A stretch of 64,000 bases of DNA from Ecdyonurus torrentis (Eukaryota; Arthropoda; Insecta; Ephemeroptera; Heptageniidae). The position numbers and the translations under genes were made by a program. Shown one piece after another: positions 1-13,200 of this stretch. Location of the stretch: positions 3,410,001 to 3,474,000 of the forward strand of contig OX439129.1 of the NCBI GenBank assembly GCA_949318235.1. The letters run 5' to 3'. The notes below the pieces were generated by a model that worked only from the letters and a program-made list of their open reading frames with translations, searched no databases and was not told the DNA's origin. Position 1 is the stretch's first letter, and the number at the start of each line of letters is the position of its first letter.

Positions 1-1947
1 TAGTCCCACATTTTAGTTCAAACCGCAAGTCTGTAGCTTTATTAGTTTCGTAGATATGATCAGAAATCGTATATACAGTCTGAAAAAAACGATGAGAAAG
101 CACTGATATTCTCTATAACTGCAAAAGTTTGCATTTGAGCGATTAAGGTGTAATGACCTTTTCTTTGCAAGTCTGTTAGTACTACATTTTAATCAAACCG
201 CAAGCCTGTAGCTGTACTAGTTTCGGAGATATCATCAAAAATCGTATTCACAGTCTGAAAAGTACGACGAGAAAGCACTGAGGTTTTCTATAACTGCAAA
301 AGTTTGCATTGGAGCGAATAAGGTGTTATTACCTTTTTTTTGCAAGTCTCTTAGTCCTACATTTTAGTTCAAACCGCAAGCCTGTAGCTTTATAAGTTTC
401 GATGATATCATCAAAAATCTTATTCGCAGTCTAAAAAGTACGATGAGAAAGCACTGAGATTCTCTATAACTGCGAAAGTTTGCATTGTAGCGATTAAGGT
501 GTAAAAACCCTTTTCTTTGGAAGTCTGGCAGTCCTACATTTTAGTTCAATCCGCAAACCTGTAGCTTTTTTAGTTTCAGAGATATCATCAAAAATCGTAT
601 TCACAGTCTGAAAAGTACGATGAGAAAGCACTGAGATTTCCAATAACTGCGAAAATTTGCATTGGAGCGATTAAGGTGTAATAACCTTTTTCTTTGCAAG
701 TCTGTTAGTCCTACCTTTTAGTTCAAACCGCAAACCTGTAGCTTTTTTAGTTTTAGAGAAATCATCAAAAATCGTATTCACAGTCTGAAAAGTACGATGA
801 GAAAGCACTGTGATTTCCAATAACTGCGAAAGTTTGCATTGGAGCGATTAAGGTGTAATTAATTTTTTTTTGCAAGTCTGTAAGTCCTAAATTTAAGTTC
901 AAATCGCAAGTCTGTAGCTTTATTAGTTTCGGAGATAATATCAAAAATCGTATTCACAGTCTGAAAAGTACGTAGAGAAAGCTCTGAGATTCTCTATTAC
1001 GGCGAAAGTTTAAATTGGAGCGATTAAGGTAAAATAACCTTTTCTTTGCAAGTCTGTTAGTCCTACATTTTAGTTAAAACCACAAGCCTGTAGCTTTATT
1101 AGTTTCGGAGATATTATCAAAAATCGTATTTACATTCTGAAAAGAACGATGAGAAAGCACTGAGATTCTCTATAACTGCGAAAGTTTGCATTGGAGCGAT
1201 TAAGGTGTAATAAACTTTTCTATGCAAGTCTGTTAGTCCCACATTTTAGTTCAAACCGCAAGTCTGTAGCTTTATTAGTTTCGTAGATATGATCAGAAAT
1301 CGTATATACAGTCTGAAAAAAACGATGAGAAAGCACTGATATTCTCTATAACTGCAAAAGTTTGCATTTGAGCGATTAAGGTGTAATGACCTTTTCTTTG
1401 CAAGTCTGTTAGTACTACATTTTAATCAAACCGCAAGCCTGTAGCTGTACTAGTTTCGGAGATATCATCAAAAATCGTATTCACAGTCTGAAAAGTACGA
1501 CGAGAAAGCACTGAGGTTTTCTATAACTGCAAAAGTTTGCATTGGAGCGAATAAGGTGTTATTACCTTTTTTTTGCAAGTCTCTTAGTCCTACATTTTAG
1601 TTCAAACCGCAAGCCTGTAGCTTTATAAGTTTCGATGATATCATCAAAAATCTTATTCGCAGTCTAAAAAGTACGATGAGAAAGCACTGAGATTCTCTAT
1701 AACTGCGAAAGTTTGCATTGTAGCGATTAAGGTGTAAAAACCCTTTTCTTTGGAAGTCTGGCAGTCCTACATTTTAGTTCAATCCGCAAACCTGTAGCTT
1801 TTTTAGTTTCAGAGATATCATCAAAAATCGTATTCACAGTCTGAAAAGTACGATGAGAAAGCACTGAGATTTCCAATAACTGCGAAAATTTGCATTGGAG
1901 CGATTAAGGTGTAATAACCTTTTTCTTTGCAAGTCTGTTAGTCCTAC
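1..1947. repeat. 7-monomer duplication (offset 1233 bp)
   Basis: Bases 1-714 recur at 1234-1947 with no difference that I could find by eye. Shared diagnostic variants include 'tagtccc', 'gtagatatgatcag', 'cgtatatacag', 'ctcttagtcc' and 'ggaagtctggcag'. The copies part at 715, where the first reads 'ctacctttta' and the second 'ctacatttta'. The offset is seven monomers. Confidence 0.9.
771..798. repeat. Dyad symmetry carried by each monomer (example)
   Basis: ATCGTA at 771-776 pairs with TACGAT at 793-798. Inside it TTCA (777-780) faces TGAA (786-789), leaving a 5-base centre CAGTC and a 3-base bulge AAG on one side. The arrangement recurs in a large share of monomers, and many variants break one arm (for example TACGTA or TACGAC). 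Short dyads have been linked to centromeric satellites that lack CENP-B boxes, but no function can be read here. Confidence 0.6.
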
Positions 1948-2139
1948 ATTTTAGTTCAAACCGCAAGCCTGTAGCTTTATTAGTTTCGGAGATATCATCA
2001 AAAATCTTATTCGCAGTCTAAAAAGTACTATGAGAAAGCACTGAGATTCTCTATAACTGCGAAAGTTTGCATTGTAGCGATTAAGGTGTTATAACCTTTT
2101 CTTTGCAAGTCTAATAGTCCTACATTTAAGTTCAAACCG

Positions 2140-5100
2140 CAAGCCTGTAGCTTTACTAGTTTCGTAGATATCATCAAAATTCGTATTCACAGTCTGAAAA
2201 GTACGACGAGAAAGCACTGAGGTTTTCTATAACTGCGAAAGTTTGCATTGGAGCGATTAAGTTGTAATAACCTTTTCATTGCAAGTCTGTTAGTTTTACA
2301 TTTCAGTTCAAACCGCATGCCTGTAGCTTTATTAGTTTCAAAGATATCTTTAAAAATCGTATTCTTAGTCTGAAAATTACGTTGAGAAAGCACTGAGATT
2401 CTCTATAACTGCAAAAGTTTGCATTGGAGCGATTAAGGTGTAACGACCTTTTCTTTGCAAGTCTGTTAGTCCTACATTTTAGTTCAAACCGCAAACCTGT
2501 AGCTTTTTTAGTTTCAAAGAAATCATCAAAAATCGTATTCACAGTCTGAAAAGTACGATGAGAAAGCACTGTGATTTCCAATAACTGCGAAAGTTTGCAT
2601 TGGAGCGATTAAGGTGTAATTAATTTTTCTTTGCAAGTCTGTAAGTCCTAAATTTAAGTTCAAATCGCAAGTCTGTAGCTTTATTAGTTTCGGAGATATT
2701 ATCAAAAATCGTATTCACAGTCTGAAAAGTACGTAGAGAAAGCTCTGAGATTCTCTATTACGGCGAAAGTTTAAATTGGAGCGATTAAGGTAAAATAACC
2801 TTTTCTTTGCAAGTCTGTTAGTCCTACATTTTAGTTAAAACCACAAGCCTGTAGCTTTATTAGTTTCGGAGATATCCTCAAAAATCGTATTTACATTCTG
2901 AAAAGAACGATGAGAAAGCACTGAGATTCTCCATAACTGCGAAAGTTTGCATTGGAGCGATTAAGGTGTAATAAACTTTTCTATGCAAGTCTGTTAGTCC
3001 CACATTTTAGTATACACCGCAAGTCTGTAGCTTTATTAGTTTCGTAGATATGATCAGAAATCGTATATACAGTCTGAAAAAAACGATGAGGAAGCATTGA
3101 TATTCTCTATAACTGCAAAAGTTTGCATTTGAGCGATTAAGGTGTAATGACCTTTTCTTTGCAAGTCTGTTAGTACTACATTTAAATCAAACCGCAAGCC
3201 TGTAGCTGTACTGTTTCGGAGATATCATCAAAAATCGTATTCACAGTCTGAAAAGTACGACGAGAAAGCACTGAGGTTTTCTATAACTGCGAAAGTTTGC
3301 ATTGGAGCGATTAAGGTGTTATTACCTTTTTTTTGCAAGTCTGTTAGTCCTACATTTCAGTTCAAACCGCATGCCTGTAGCTTTATTATTTTCAAAGATA
3401 TCATCAGAAATCGTATTCTTAGTCTGAAAACTACGTTGAGAAAGCACTGAGATTCTCTATAACTGCGAAAGTTTGCATTGAAGCGATTAAGGTTTAATAA
3501 ACTTTTCTTTGCAAGTCTGTAAGTCCTAAATTTAAGTTCAAATCGCAAGTCTGTAGCTTTATTAGTTTCGGAGATATCATCAAAAATCGTATTCACAATC
3601 TGAAAAGTACGATGATAAAGCACTGAGATTCTCTATAACCGCGAAAGTTTGCAATGGAGCGATTAAGGTGTCATAACCTTTTCTCTGCAAGTCTGTTAGT
3701 CCTACATTTTAGTTCAAACCGCAAGCCTGTAGCTTTATTAGTTTCGGAGATATCATCAAAAATCGTATTCACAGTCTGAAAAGTACGATGAGAAAGCACT
3801 GAGATTCTCTTTAACCGCGAAAGTTTGCATTGGAGCGATTAAGGTGTAATAACCTTTTCTTTGCAAGCCTGTAAGTCCTCCATTATAGTTAAAACCACAA
3901 GCCTGTAGCTTTATTAGTTTCGGAGATATTATCAAAATTCGTATCCACAGTCTGAAAAGTACAATCAGAAAGCACTGAGATTCTCTTGATTGCAAAAGTT
4001 TGCATTGGAGCGATTAAGGTGTAATAACTTTTTCTTTGCAAGTCTGTTAGTCCTACAGTTTAGTTCAAACCGCAAGCCTGTAGCTTTATTAGTTTCGGAG
4101 ATATCATCAAAATTCGTATCCACAGTCTAAAAAGTACGATCAGAAAGCACTGAGATTTTCTAGAACTGCGAGAGTTTGCATTGGAGCGATTAAGGTGTAA
4201 TAACCTTTTTCTTTGCAAGTCTGTTAGTCCTACATTTTAGTTCAAACCGCAGGCCTGTAGCTTTATTAGTTTCGGAGATATCATCAAAAATCTTATTCGC
4301 AGTCTAAAAAGTACTATGAGAAAGCACTGAGATTCTCTATAACTGCGAAAGTTTGCATTGTAGCGAAAAAGGTGTTATAACCTTTTCTTTGCAAGTCTAA
4401 TAGTCCTACATTTAAGTTCAAACCGCAAGCCTGTAGCTTTACTAGTTTCGGAGTTATCATTAAAATTCGTATTCACGGTCTGAAAAGTACGACGAGAAAG
4501 CACTGAGGTTTTCTATAACTGCGAAAGTTTGCATTGGAGCGATTAAGTTGTAATAACCTTTTCATTGCAAGTCTGTTAATTTTACATTTCAGTTTAAACC
4601 GCATGCCTGTAGCTTTATTAGTTTCAAAGATATCTTTAAAAATCGTATTCTTAGTCTGAAAATTACGTTGAGAAAGCACTGAGATTCTCTATAACTGCAA
4701 AAGTTTGCATTGGAGCGATTAAGGTGTAATGACCTTTTCTTTGCAAGTCTGTTAGTCCTACCTTTTAGTTCAAACCGCAAACCTGTAGCTTTTTTAGTTT
4801 TAGAGAAATCATCAAAAATCGTATTCACAGTCTGAAAAGTACGATGAGAAAGCACTGTGATTTCCAATAACTGCGAAATTTTGCATTGGAGCGATTAAGG
4901 TGTAATTAATTTTTTTTTTTGCAAGTCTGTAAGTCCTAAATTTAAGTTCAAATCGCAAGTCTGTAGCTTTATTAGTTTCGGAGATATTATCAAAAATCGT
5001 ATTCACAGTCTGAAAAGTACGTAGAGAAAGCTCTGAGATTCTCTATTACGGCGAAAGTTTAAATTGGAGCGATTAAGGTAAAATAACCTTTTCTTTGCAA

Positions 5101-8100
5101 GTCTGTTAGTCCTACATTTTAGTTAAAACCACAAGCCTGTAGCTTTATTAGTTTCGGAGATATTATCAAAAATCGTATTTACATTCTGAAAAGAACGATG
5201 AGAAAGCACTGAGATTCTCTATAACTGCGAAAGTTTGCATTGGAGCGATTAAGGTGTAATAAACTTTTCTATGCAAGTCTGTTAGTCCCACATTTTAGTG
5301 TAAACCGCAAGTCTGTAGCTTTATTAGTTTCGTAGATATGATCAGAAATCGTATATACAGTCTGAAAAAAACGATGAGAAAGCACTGATATTCTCTATAA
5401 CTGCAAAAGTTTGCATTTGAGCGATTAGGTTGTAATGACCTTTTCTTTGCAAGTCTGTTAGTACTACATTTAAATCAAACCGCAAGCCTGTAGCTGTACT
5501 AGTTTCGGAGATATCATCAAAAATCGTATTCACAGTCTGAAAAGTACGACGAGAAAGCACTGAGGTTTTCTATAACTGCGAAAGTTTGCATTGGAGCGAA
5601 TAAGGTGTTATTACCTTTTTTTTGCAAGTCTGTTAGTCCTACATTCCAGTTCAAACCGCATGCCTGTAGCTTTATTAGTTTCAAAGATATCATCAGAAAT
5701 CGTATTCTTAGTCTGAAAACTACGTTGAGAAAGCACTGAGATTCTCTATAACTGCGAAAGTTTGCATTGAAGCGATCAAGGTGTAATAAACTTTTCTTTG
5801 CAAGTCTCTTAGTCCTACATTTTAGTTCAAACCGCAAGCCTGTAGCTTTATAAGTTTCGATGATATCATCAAAAATCTTATTCGCAGTCTAAAAAGTACG
5901 ATGAGAAAGCACTGAGATTCTCTATAACTGCGAAAGTTTGCATTGTAGCGATTAAGGTGTAAAAACCCTTTTCTTTGGAAGTCTGGCAGTCCTACATTTT
6001 AGTTCAATCCGCAAACCTGTAGCTTTTTTAGTTTCAGAGATATCATCAAAAATCGTATTCACAGTCTGAAAAGTACGATGAGAAAGCACTGAGATTTCCA
6101 ATAACTGCGAAAATTTGCATTGGAGCGATTAAGGTGTAATAACCTTTTTCTTTGCAAGTCTGTTAGTCCTACATTTTAGTTCAAACCGCAAGCCTGTAAA
6201 TTTACTAGTTTCGTAGATATCATCAAAATTCGTATTCACAGTCTGAAAAGTACGACGAGAAAGCACTGAGGTTTTCTATAACTGCGAAAGTTTGCATTGG
6301 AGCGATTAAGTTGTAATAACCTTTTCATTGCAAGTCTGTTAGTTTTACATTTCAGTTCAAACCGCATGCCTGTAGCTTTATTAGTTTCAAAGATATCTTT
6401 AAAAATCGTATTCTTAGTCTGAAAATTACGTTGAGAAAGCACTGAGATTCTCTATAACTGCAAAAGTTTGCATTGGAGCGATTAAGGTGTAATGACCTTT
6501 TCTTTGCAAGTCTGTTAGTCCTACATTTTAGTTCAAACCGCAAACCTGTAGCTTTTTTAGTTTCAAAGAAATCATCAAAAATCGTATTCACAGTCTGAAA
6601 AGTACGATGAGAAAGCACTGTGATTTCCAATAACTGCGAAAGTTTGCATTGGAGCGATTAAGGTGTAATTAATTTTTCTTTGCAAGTCTGTAAGTCCTAA
6701 ATTTAAGTTCAAATCGCAAGTCTGTAGCTTTATTAGTTTCGGAGATATTATCAAAAATCGTATTCACAGTCTGAAAAGTACGTAGAGAAAGCTCTGAGAT
6801 TCTCTATTACGGCGAAAGTTTAAATTGGAGCGATTAAGGTAAAATAACCTTTTCTTTGCAAGTCTGTTAGTCCTACATTTTAGTTAAAACCACAAGCCTG
6901 TAGCTTTATTAGTTTCGGAGATATCCTCAAAAATCGTATTTACATTCTGAAAAGAACGATGAGAAAGCACTGAGATTCTCCATAACTGCGAAAGTTTGCA
7001 TTGGAGCGATTAAGGTGTAATAAACTTTTCTATGCAAGTCTGTTAGTCCCACATTTTAGTATACACCGCAAGTCTGTAGCTTTATTAGTTTCGTAGATAT
7101 GATCAGAAATCGTATATACAGTCTGAAAAAAACGATGAGGAAGCATTGATATTCTCTATAACTGCAAAAGTTTGCATTTGAGCGATTAAGGTGTAATGAC
7201 CTTTTCTTTGCAAGTCTGTTAGTACTACATTTAAATCAAACCGCAAGCCTGTAGCTGTACTGTTTCGGAGATATCATCAAAAATCGTATTCACAGTCTGA
7301 AAAGTACGACGAGAAAGCACTGAGGTTTTCTATAACTGCGAAAGTTTGCATTGGAGCGATTAAGGTGTTATTACCTTTTTTTTGCAAGTCTGTTAGTCCT
7401 ACATTTCAGTTCAAACCGCATGCCTGTAGCTTTATTATTTTCAAAGATATCATCAGAAATCGTATTCTTAGTCTAAAAACTACGTTGAGAAAGCACTGAG
7501 ATTCTCTATAACTGCGAAAGTTTGCATTGAAGCGATTAAGGTTTAATAAACTTTTCTTTGCAAGTCTGTAAGTCCTAAATTTAAGTTCAAATCGCAAGTC
7601 TGTAGCTTTATTAGTTTCGGAGATATCATCAAAAATCGTATTCACAGTCTGAAAAGTACGATGATAAAGCACTGAGATTCTCTATAACCGCGAAAGTTTG
7701 CAATGGAGCGATTAAGGTGTCATAACCTTTTCTCTGCAAGTCTGTTAGTCCTACATTTTAGTTCAAACCGCAAGCCTGTAGCTTTATTAGTTTCGGAGAT
7801 ATCATCAAAAATCGTATTCACAGTCTGAAAAGTACGATGAGAAAGCACTGAGATTCTCTTTAACCGCGAAAGTTTGCATTGGAGCGATTAAGGTGTAATA
7901 ACCTTTTCTTTGCAAGCCTGTAAGTCCTCCATTATAGTTAAAACCACAAGCCTGTAGCTTTATTAGTTTCGGAGATATTATCAAAATTCGTATCCACAGT
8001 CTGAAAAGTACAATCAGAAAGCACTGAGATTCTCTTGATTGCAAAAGTTTGCATTGGAGCGATTAAGGTGTAATAACTTTTTCTTTGCAAGTCTGTTAGT

Positions 8101-10240
8101 CCTACAGTTTAGTTCAAACCGCAAGCCTGTAGCTTTATTAGTTTCGGAGATATCATCAAAAATCGTATTCACAGTCTGAAAAGTACGATCAGAAAGCACT
8201 GAGATTTTCTAGAACTGCGAGAGTTTGCATTGGAGCGATTAAGGTGTAATAACCTTTTTCTTTGCAAGTCTGTTAGTCCTACATTTTAGTTCAAACCGCA
8301 GGCCTGTAGCTTTATTAGTTTCGGAGATATCATCAAAAATCTTATTCGCAGTCTAAAAAGTACTATGAGAAAGCACTGAGATTCTCTATAACTGCGAAAG
8401 TTTGCATTGTAGCGAAAAAGGTGTTATAACCTTTTCTTTGCAAGTCTAATAGTCCTACATTTAAGTTCAAACCGCAAGCCTGTAGCTTTACTAGTTTCGG
8501 AGTTATCATTAAAATTCGTATTCACGGTCTGAAAAGTACGACGAGAAAGCACTGAGGTTTTCTATAACTGCGAAAGTTGCATTGGAGCGATTAAGTTGTA
8601 ATAACCTTTTCATTGCAAGTCTGTTAGTTTTACATTTCAGTTCAAACCGCATGCCTGTAGCTTTATTAGTTTCAAAGATATCTTTAAAAATCGTATTCTT
8701 AGTCTGAAAATTACGTTGAGAAAGCACTGAGATTCTCTATAACTGCAAAAGTTTGCATTGGAGCGATTAAGGTGTAATGACCTTTTCTTTGCAAGTCTGT
8801 TAGTCCTACCTTTTAGTTCAAACCGCAAACCTGTAGCTTTTTTAGTTTTAGAGAAATCATCAAAAATCGTATTCACAGTCTGAAAAGTACGATGAGAAAG
8901 CACTGTGATTTCCAATAACTGCGAAATTTTGCATTGGAGCGATTAAGGTGTAATTAATTTTTTTTGCAAGTCTGTAAGTCCTAAATTTAAGTTCAAATCG
9001 CAAGTCTGTAGCTTTATTAGTTTCGGAGATATTATCAAAAATCGTATTCACAGTCTGAAAAGTACGTAGAGAAAGCTCTGAGATTCTCTATTACGGCGAA
9101 AGTTTAAATTGGAGCGATTAAGGTAAAATAACCTTTTCTTTGCAAGTCTGTTAGTCCTACATTTTAGTTAAAACCACAAGCCTGTAGCTTTATTAGTTTC
9201 GGAGATATTATCAAAAATCGTATTTACATTCTGAAAAGAACGATGAGAAAGCACTGAGATTCTCTATAACTGCGAAAGTTTGCATTGGAGCGATTAAGGT
9301 GTAATAAACTTTTCTATGCAAGTCTGTTAGTCCCACATTTTAGTGTAAACCGCAAGTCTGTAGCTTTATTAGTTTCGTAGATATGATCAGAAATCGTATA
9401 TACAGTCTGAAAAAAACGATGAGAAAGCACTGATATTCTCTATAACTGCAAAAGTTTGCATTTGAGCGATTAAGGTGTAATGACCTTTTCTTTGCAAGTC
9501 TGTTAGTACTACATTTAAATCAAACCGCAAGCCTGTAGCTGTACTAGTTTCGGAGATATCATCAAAAATCGTATTCACAGTCTGAAAAGTACGACGAGAA
9601 AGCACTGAGGTTTTCTATAACTGCGAAAGTTTGCATTGGAGCGAATAAGGTGTTATTACCTTTTTTTTGCAAGTCTGTTAGTCCTACATTCCAGTTCAAA
9701 CCGCATGCCTGTAGCTTTATTAGTTTCAAAGATATCATCAGAAATCGTATTCTTAGTCTGAAAACTACGTTGAGAAAGCACTGAGATTCTCTATAACTGC
9801 GAAAGTTTGCATTGAAGCGATCAAGGTGTAATAAACTTTTCTTTGCAAGTCTCTTAGTCCTACATTTTAGTTCAAACCGCAAGCCTGTAGCTTTATAAGT
9901 TTCGATGATATCATCAAAAATCTTATTCGCAGTCTAAAAAGTACGATGAGAAAGCACTGAGATTCTCTATAACTGCGAAAGTTTGCATTGTAGCGATTAA
10001 GGTGTAAAAACCCTTTTCTTTGGAAGTCTGGCAGTCCTACATTTTAGTTCAATCCGCAAACCTGTAGCTTTTTTAGTTTCAGAGATATCATCAAAAATCG
10101 TATTCACAGTCTGAAAAGTACGATGAGAAAGCACTGAGATTTCCAATAACTGCGAAAATTTGCATTGGAGCGATTAAGGTGTAATAACCTTTTTCTTTGC
10201 AAGTCTGTTAGTCCTACATTTTAGTTCAAACCGCAAGCCT
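2140..10240. repeat. HOR-I 23-monomer unit, two tandem copies (4049 bp)
   Basis: About 2140-6195 recurs at about 6189-10240. Diagnostic landmarks at 2187, 2303, 3756, 4812, 5342 and 5517 reappear at 6236, 6352, 7805, 8860, 9387 and 9562, a shift of 4045-4049 bp. The unit is built from a 13-mer followed by a 10-mer: the same marker monomer lies at 2303, 4589, 6352 and 8637, giving intervals of 2286, 1763 and 2285 bp. The copies differ by scattered substitutions and by one-base indels in homopolymers. Confidence 0.88.
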
Positions 10241-13200
10241 GTAGCTTTATTAGTTTCGGAGATATCATCAAAAATCTTATTCGCAGTCTAAAAAGTACTA
10301 TGAGAAAGCACTGAGATTCTCTATAACTGCGAAAGTTTGCATTGTAGCGATTAAGGTGTTATAACCTTTTCTTTGCAAGTCTAATAGTCCTACATTTAAG
10401 TTCAAACCGCAAGCCTGTAGCTTTACTAGTTTCGTAGATATCATCAAAATTCGTATTCACAGTCTGAAAAGTACGACGAGAAAGCACTGAGGTTTTCTAT
10501 AACTGCGAAAGTTTGCATTGGAGCGATTAAGTTGTAATAACCTTTTCATTGCAAGTCTGTTAGTTTTACATTCAGTTCAAACCGCATGCCTGTAGCTTTA
10601 TTAGTTTCAAAGATATCTTTAAAAATCGTATTCTTAGTCTGAAAATTACGTTGAGAAAGCACTGAGATTCTCTATAACTGCAAAAGTTTGCATTGGAGCG
10701 ATTAAGGTGTAATGACCTTTTCTTTGCAAGTCTGTTAGTCCTACCTTTTAGTTCAAACCGCAAACCTGTAGCTTTTTTAGTTTTAGAGAAATCATCAAAA
10801 ATCGTATTCACAGTCTGAAAAGTACGATGAGAAAGCACTGTGATTTCCAATAACTGCGAAATTTTGCATTGGAGCGATTAAGGTGTAATTAATTTTTTTT
10901 TGCAAGTCTGTAAGTCCTAAATTTAAGTTCAAATCGCAAGTCTGTAGCTTTATTAGTTTCGGAGATATTATCAAAAATCGTATTCACAGTCTGAAAAGTA
11001 CGTAGAGAAAGCTCTGAGATTCTCTATTACGGCGAAAGTTTAAATTGGAGCGATTAAGGTAAAATAACCTTTTCTTTGCAAGTCTGTTAGTCCTACATTT
11101 TAGTTAAAACCACAAGCCTGTAGCTTTATTAGTTTCGGAGATATTATCAAAAATCGTATTTACATTCTGAAAAGAACGATGAGAAAGCACTGAGATTCTC
11201 TATAACTGCGAAAGTTTGCATTGGAGCGATTAAGGTGTAATAAACTTTTCTATGCAAGTCTGTTAGTCCCACATTTTAGTGTAAACCGCAAGTCTGTAGC
11301 TTTATTAGTTTCGTAGATATGATCAGAAATCGTATATACAGTCTGAAAAAAACGATGAGAAAGCACTGATATTCTCTATAACTGCAAAAGTTTGCATTTG
11401 AGCGATTAAGGTGTAATGACCTTTTCTTTGCAAGTCTGTTAGTACTACATTTAAATCAAACCGCAAGCCTGTAGCTGTACTAGTTTCGGAGATATCATCA
11501 AAAATCGTATTCACAGTCTGAAAAGTACGACGAGAAAGCACTGAGGTTTTCTATAACTGCGAAAGTTTGCATTGGAGCGAATAAGGTGTTATTACCTTTT
11601 TTTTGCAAGTCTGTTAGTCCTACATTCCAGTTCAAACCGCATGCCTGTAGCTTTATTAGTTTCAAAGATATCATCAGAAAACGTATTCTTAGTCTGAAAA
11701 CTACGTTGAGAAAGCACTGAGATTCTCTATAACTGCGAAAGTTTGCATTGAAGCGATCAAGGTGTAATAAACTTTTCTTTGCAAGTCTCTTAGTCCTACA
11801 TTTTAGTTCAAACCGCAAGCCTGTAGCTTTATAAGTTTCGATGATATCATCAAAAATCTTATTCGCAGTCTAAAAAGTACGATGAGAAAGCACTGAGATT
11901 CTCTATAACTGCGAAAGTTTGCATTGTAGCGATTAAGGTGTAAAAACCCTTTTCTTTGGAAGTCTGGCAGTCCTACATTTTAGTTCAATCCGCAAACCTG
12001 TAGCTTTTTTAGTTTCAGAGATATCATCAAAAATCGTATTCACAGTCTGAAAAGTACGATGAGAAAGCACTGAGATTTCCAATAACTGCGAAAATTTGCA
12101 TTGGAGCGATTAAGGTGTAATAACCTTTTTCTTTGCAAGTCTGTTAGTCCTACATTTTAGTTCAAACCGCAAGCCTGTAGCTTTATTAGTTTCGGAGATA
12201 TCATCAAAAATCTTATTCGCAGTCTAAAAAGTACTATGAGAAAGCACTGAGATTCTCTATAACTGCGAAAGTTTGCATTGTAGCGATTAAGGTGTTATAA
12301 CCTTTTCTTTGCAAGTCTAATAGTCCTACATTTAAGTTCAAACCGCAAGCCTGTAGCTTTACTAGTTTCGTAGATATCATCAAAATTCGTATTCACAGTC
12401 TGAAAAGTACGACGAGAAAGCACTGAGGTTTTCTATAACTGCGAAAGTTTGCATTGGAGCGATTAAGTTGTAATAACCTTTTCATTGCAAGTCTGTTAGT
12501 TTTACATTCAGTTCAAACCGCATGCCTGTAGCTTTATTAGTTTCAAAGATATCTTTAAAAATCGTATTCTTAGTCTGAAAATTACGTTGAGAAAGCACTG
12601 AGATTCTCTATAACTGCAAAAGTTTGCATTGGAGCGATTAAGGTGTAATGACCTTTTCTTTGCAAGTCTGTTAGTCCTACATTTTAGTTCAAACCGCAAA
12701 CCTGTAGCTTTTTTAGTTTCAAAGAAATCATCAAAAATCGTATTCACAGTCTGAAAAGTACGATGAGAAAGCACTGTGATTTCCAATAACTGCGAAAGTT
12801 TGCATTGGAGCGATTAAGGTGTAATTAATTTTTCTTTGCAAGTCTGTAAGTCCTAAATTTAAGTTCAAATCGCAAGTCTGTAGCTTTATTAGTTTTGGAG
12901 ATATTATCAAAAATCGTATTCACAGTCTGAAAAGTACGTAGAGAAAGCTCTGAGATTCTCTATTACGGCGAAAGTTTAAATTGGAGCGATTAAGGTAAAA
13001 TAACCTTTTCTTTGCAAGTCTGTTAGTCCTACATTTTAGTTAAAACCACAAGCCTGTAGCTTTATTAGTTTCGTAGATATGATCAGAAATCGTATATACA
13101 GTCTGAAAAAAACGATGAGAAAGCACTGATATTCTCTATAACTGCAAAAGTTTGCATTTGAGCGATTAAGGTGTAATGACCTTTTCTTTGCAAGTCTGTT

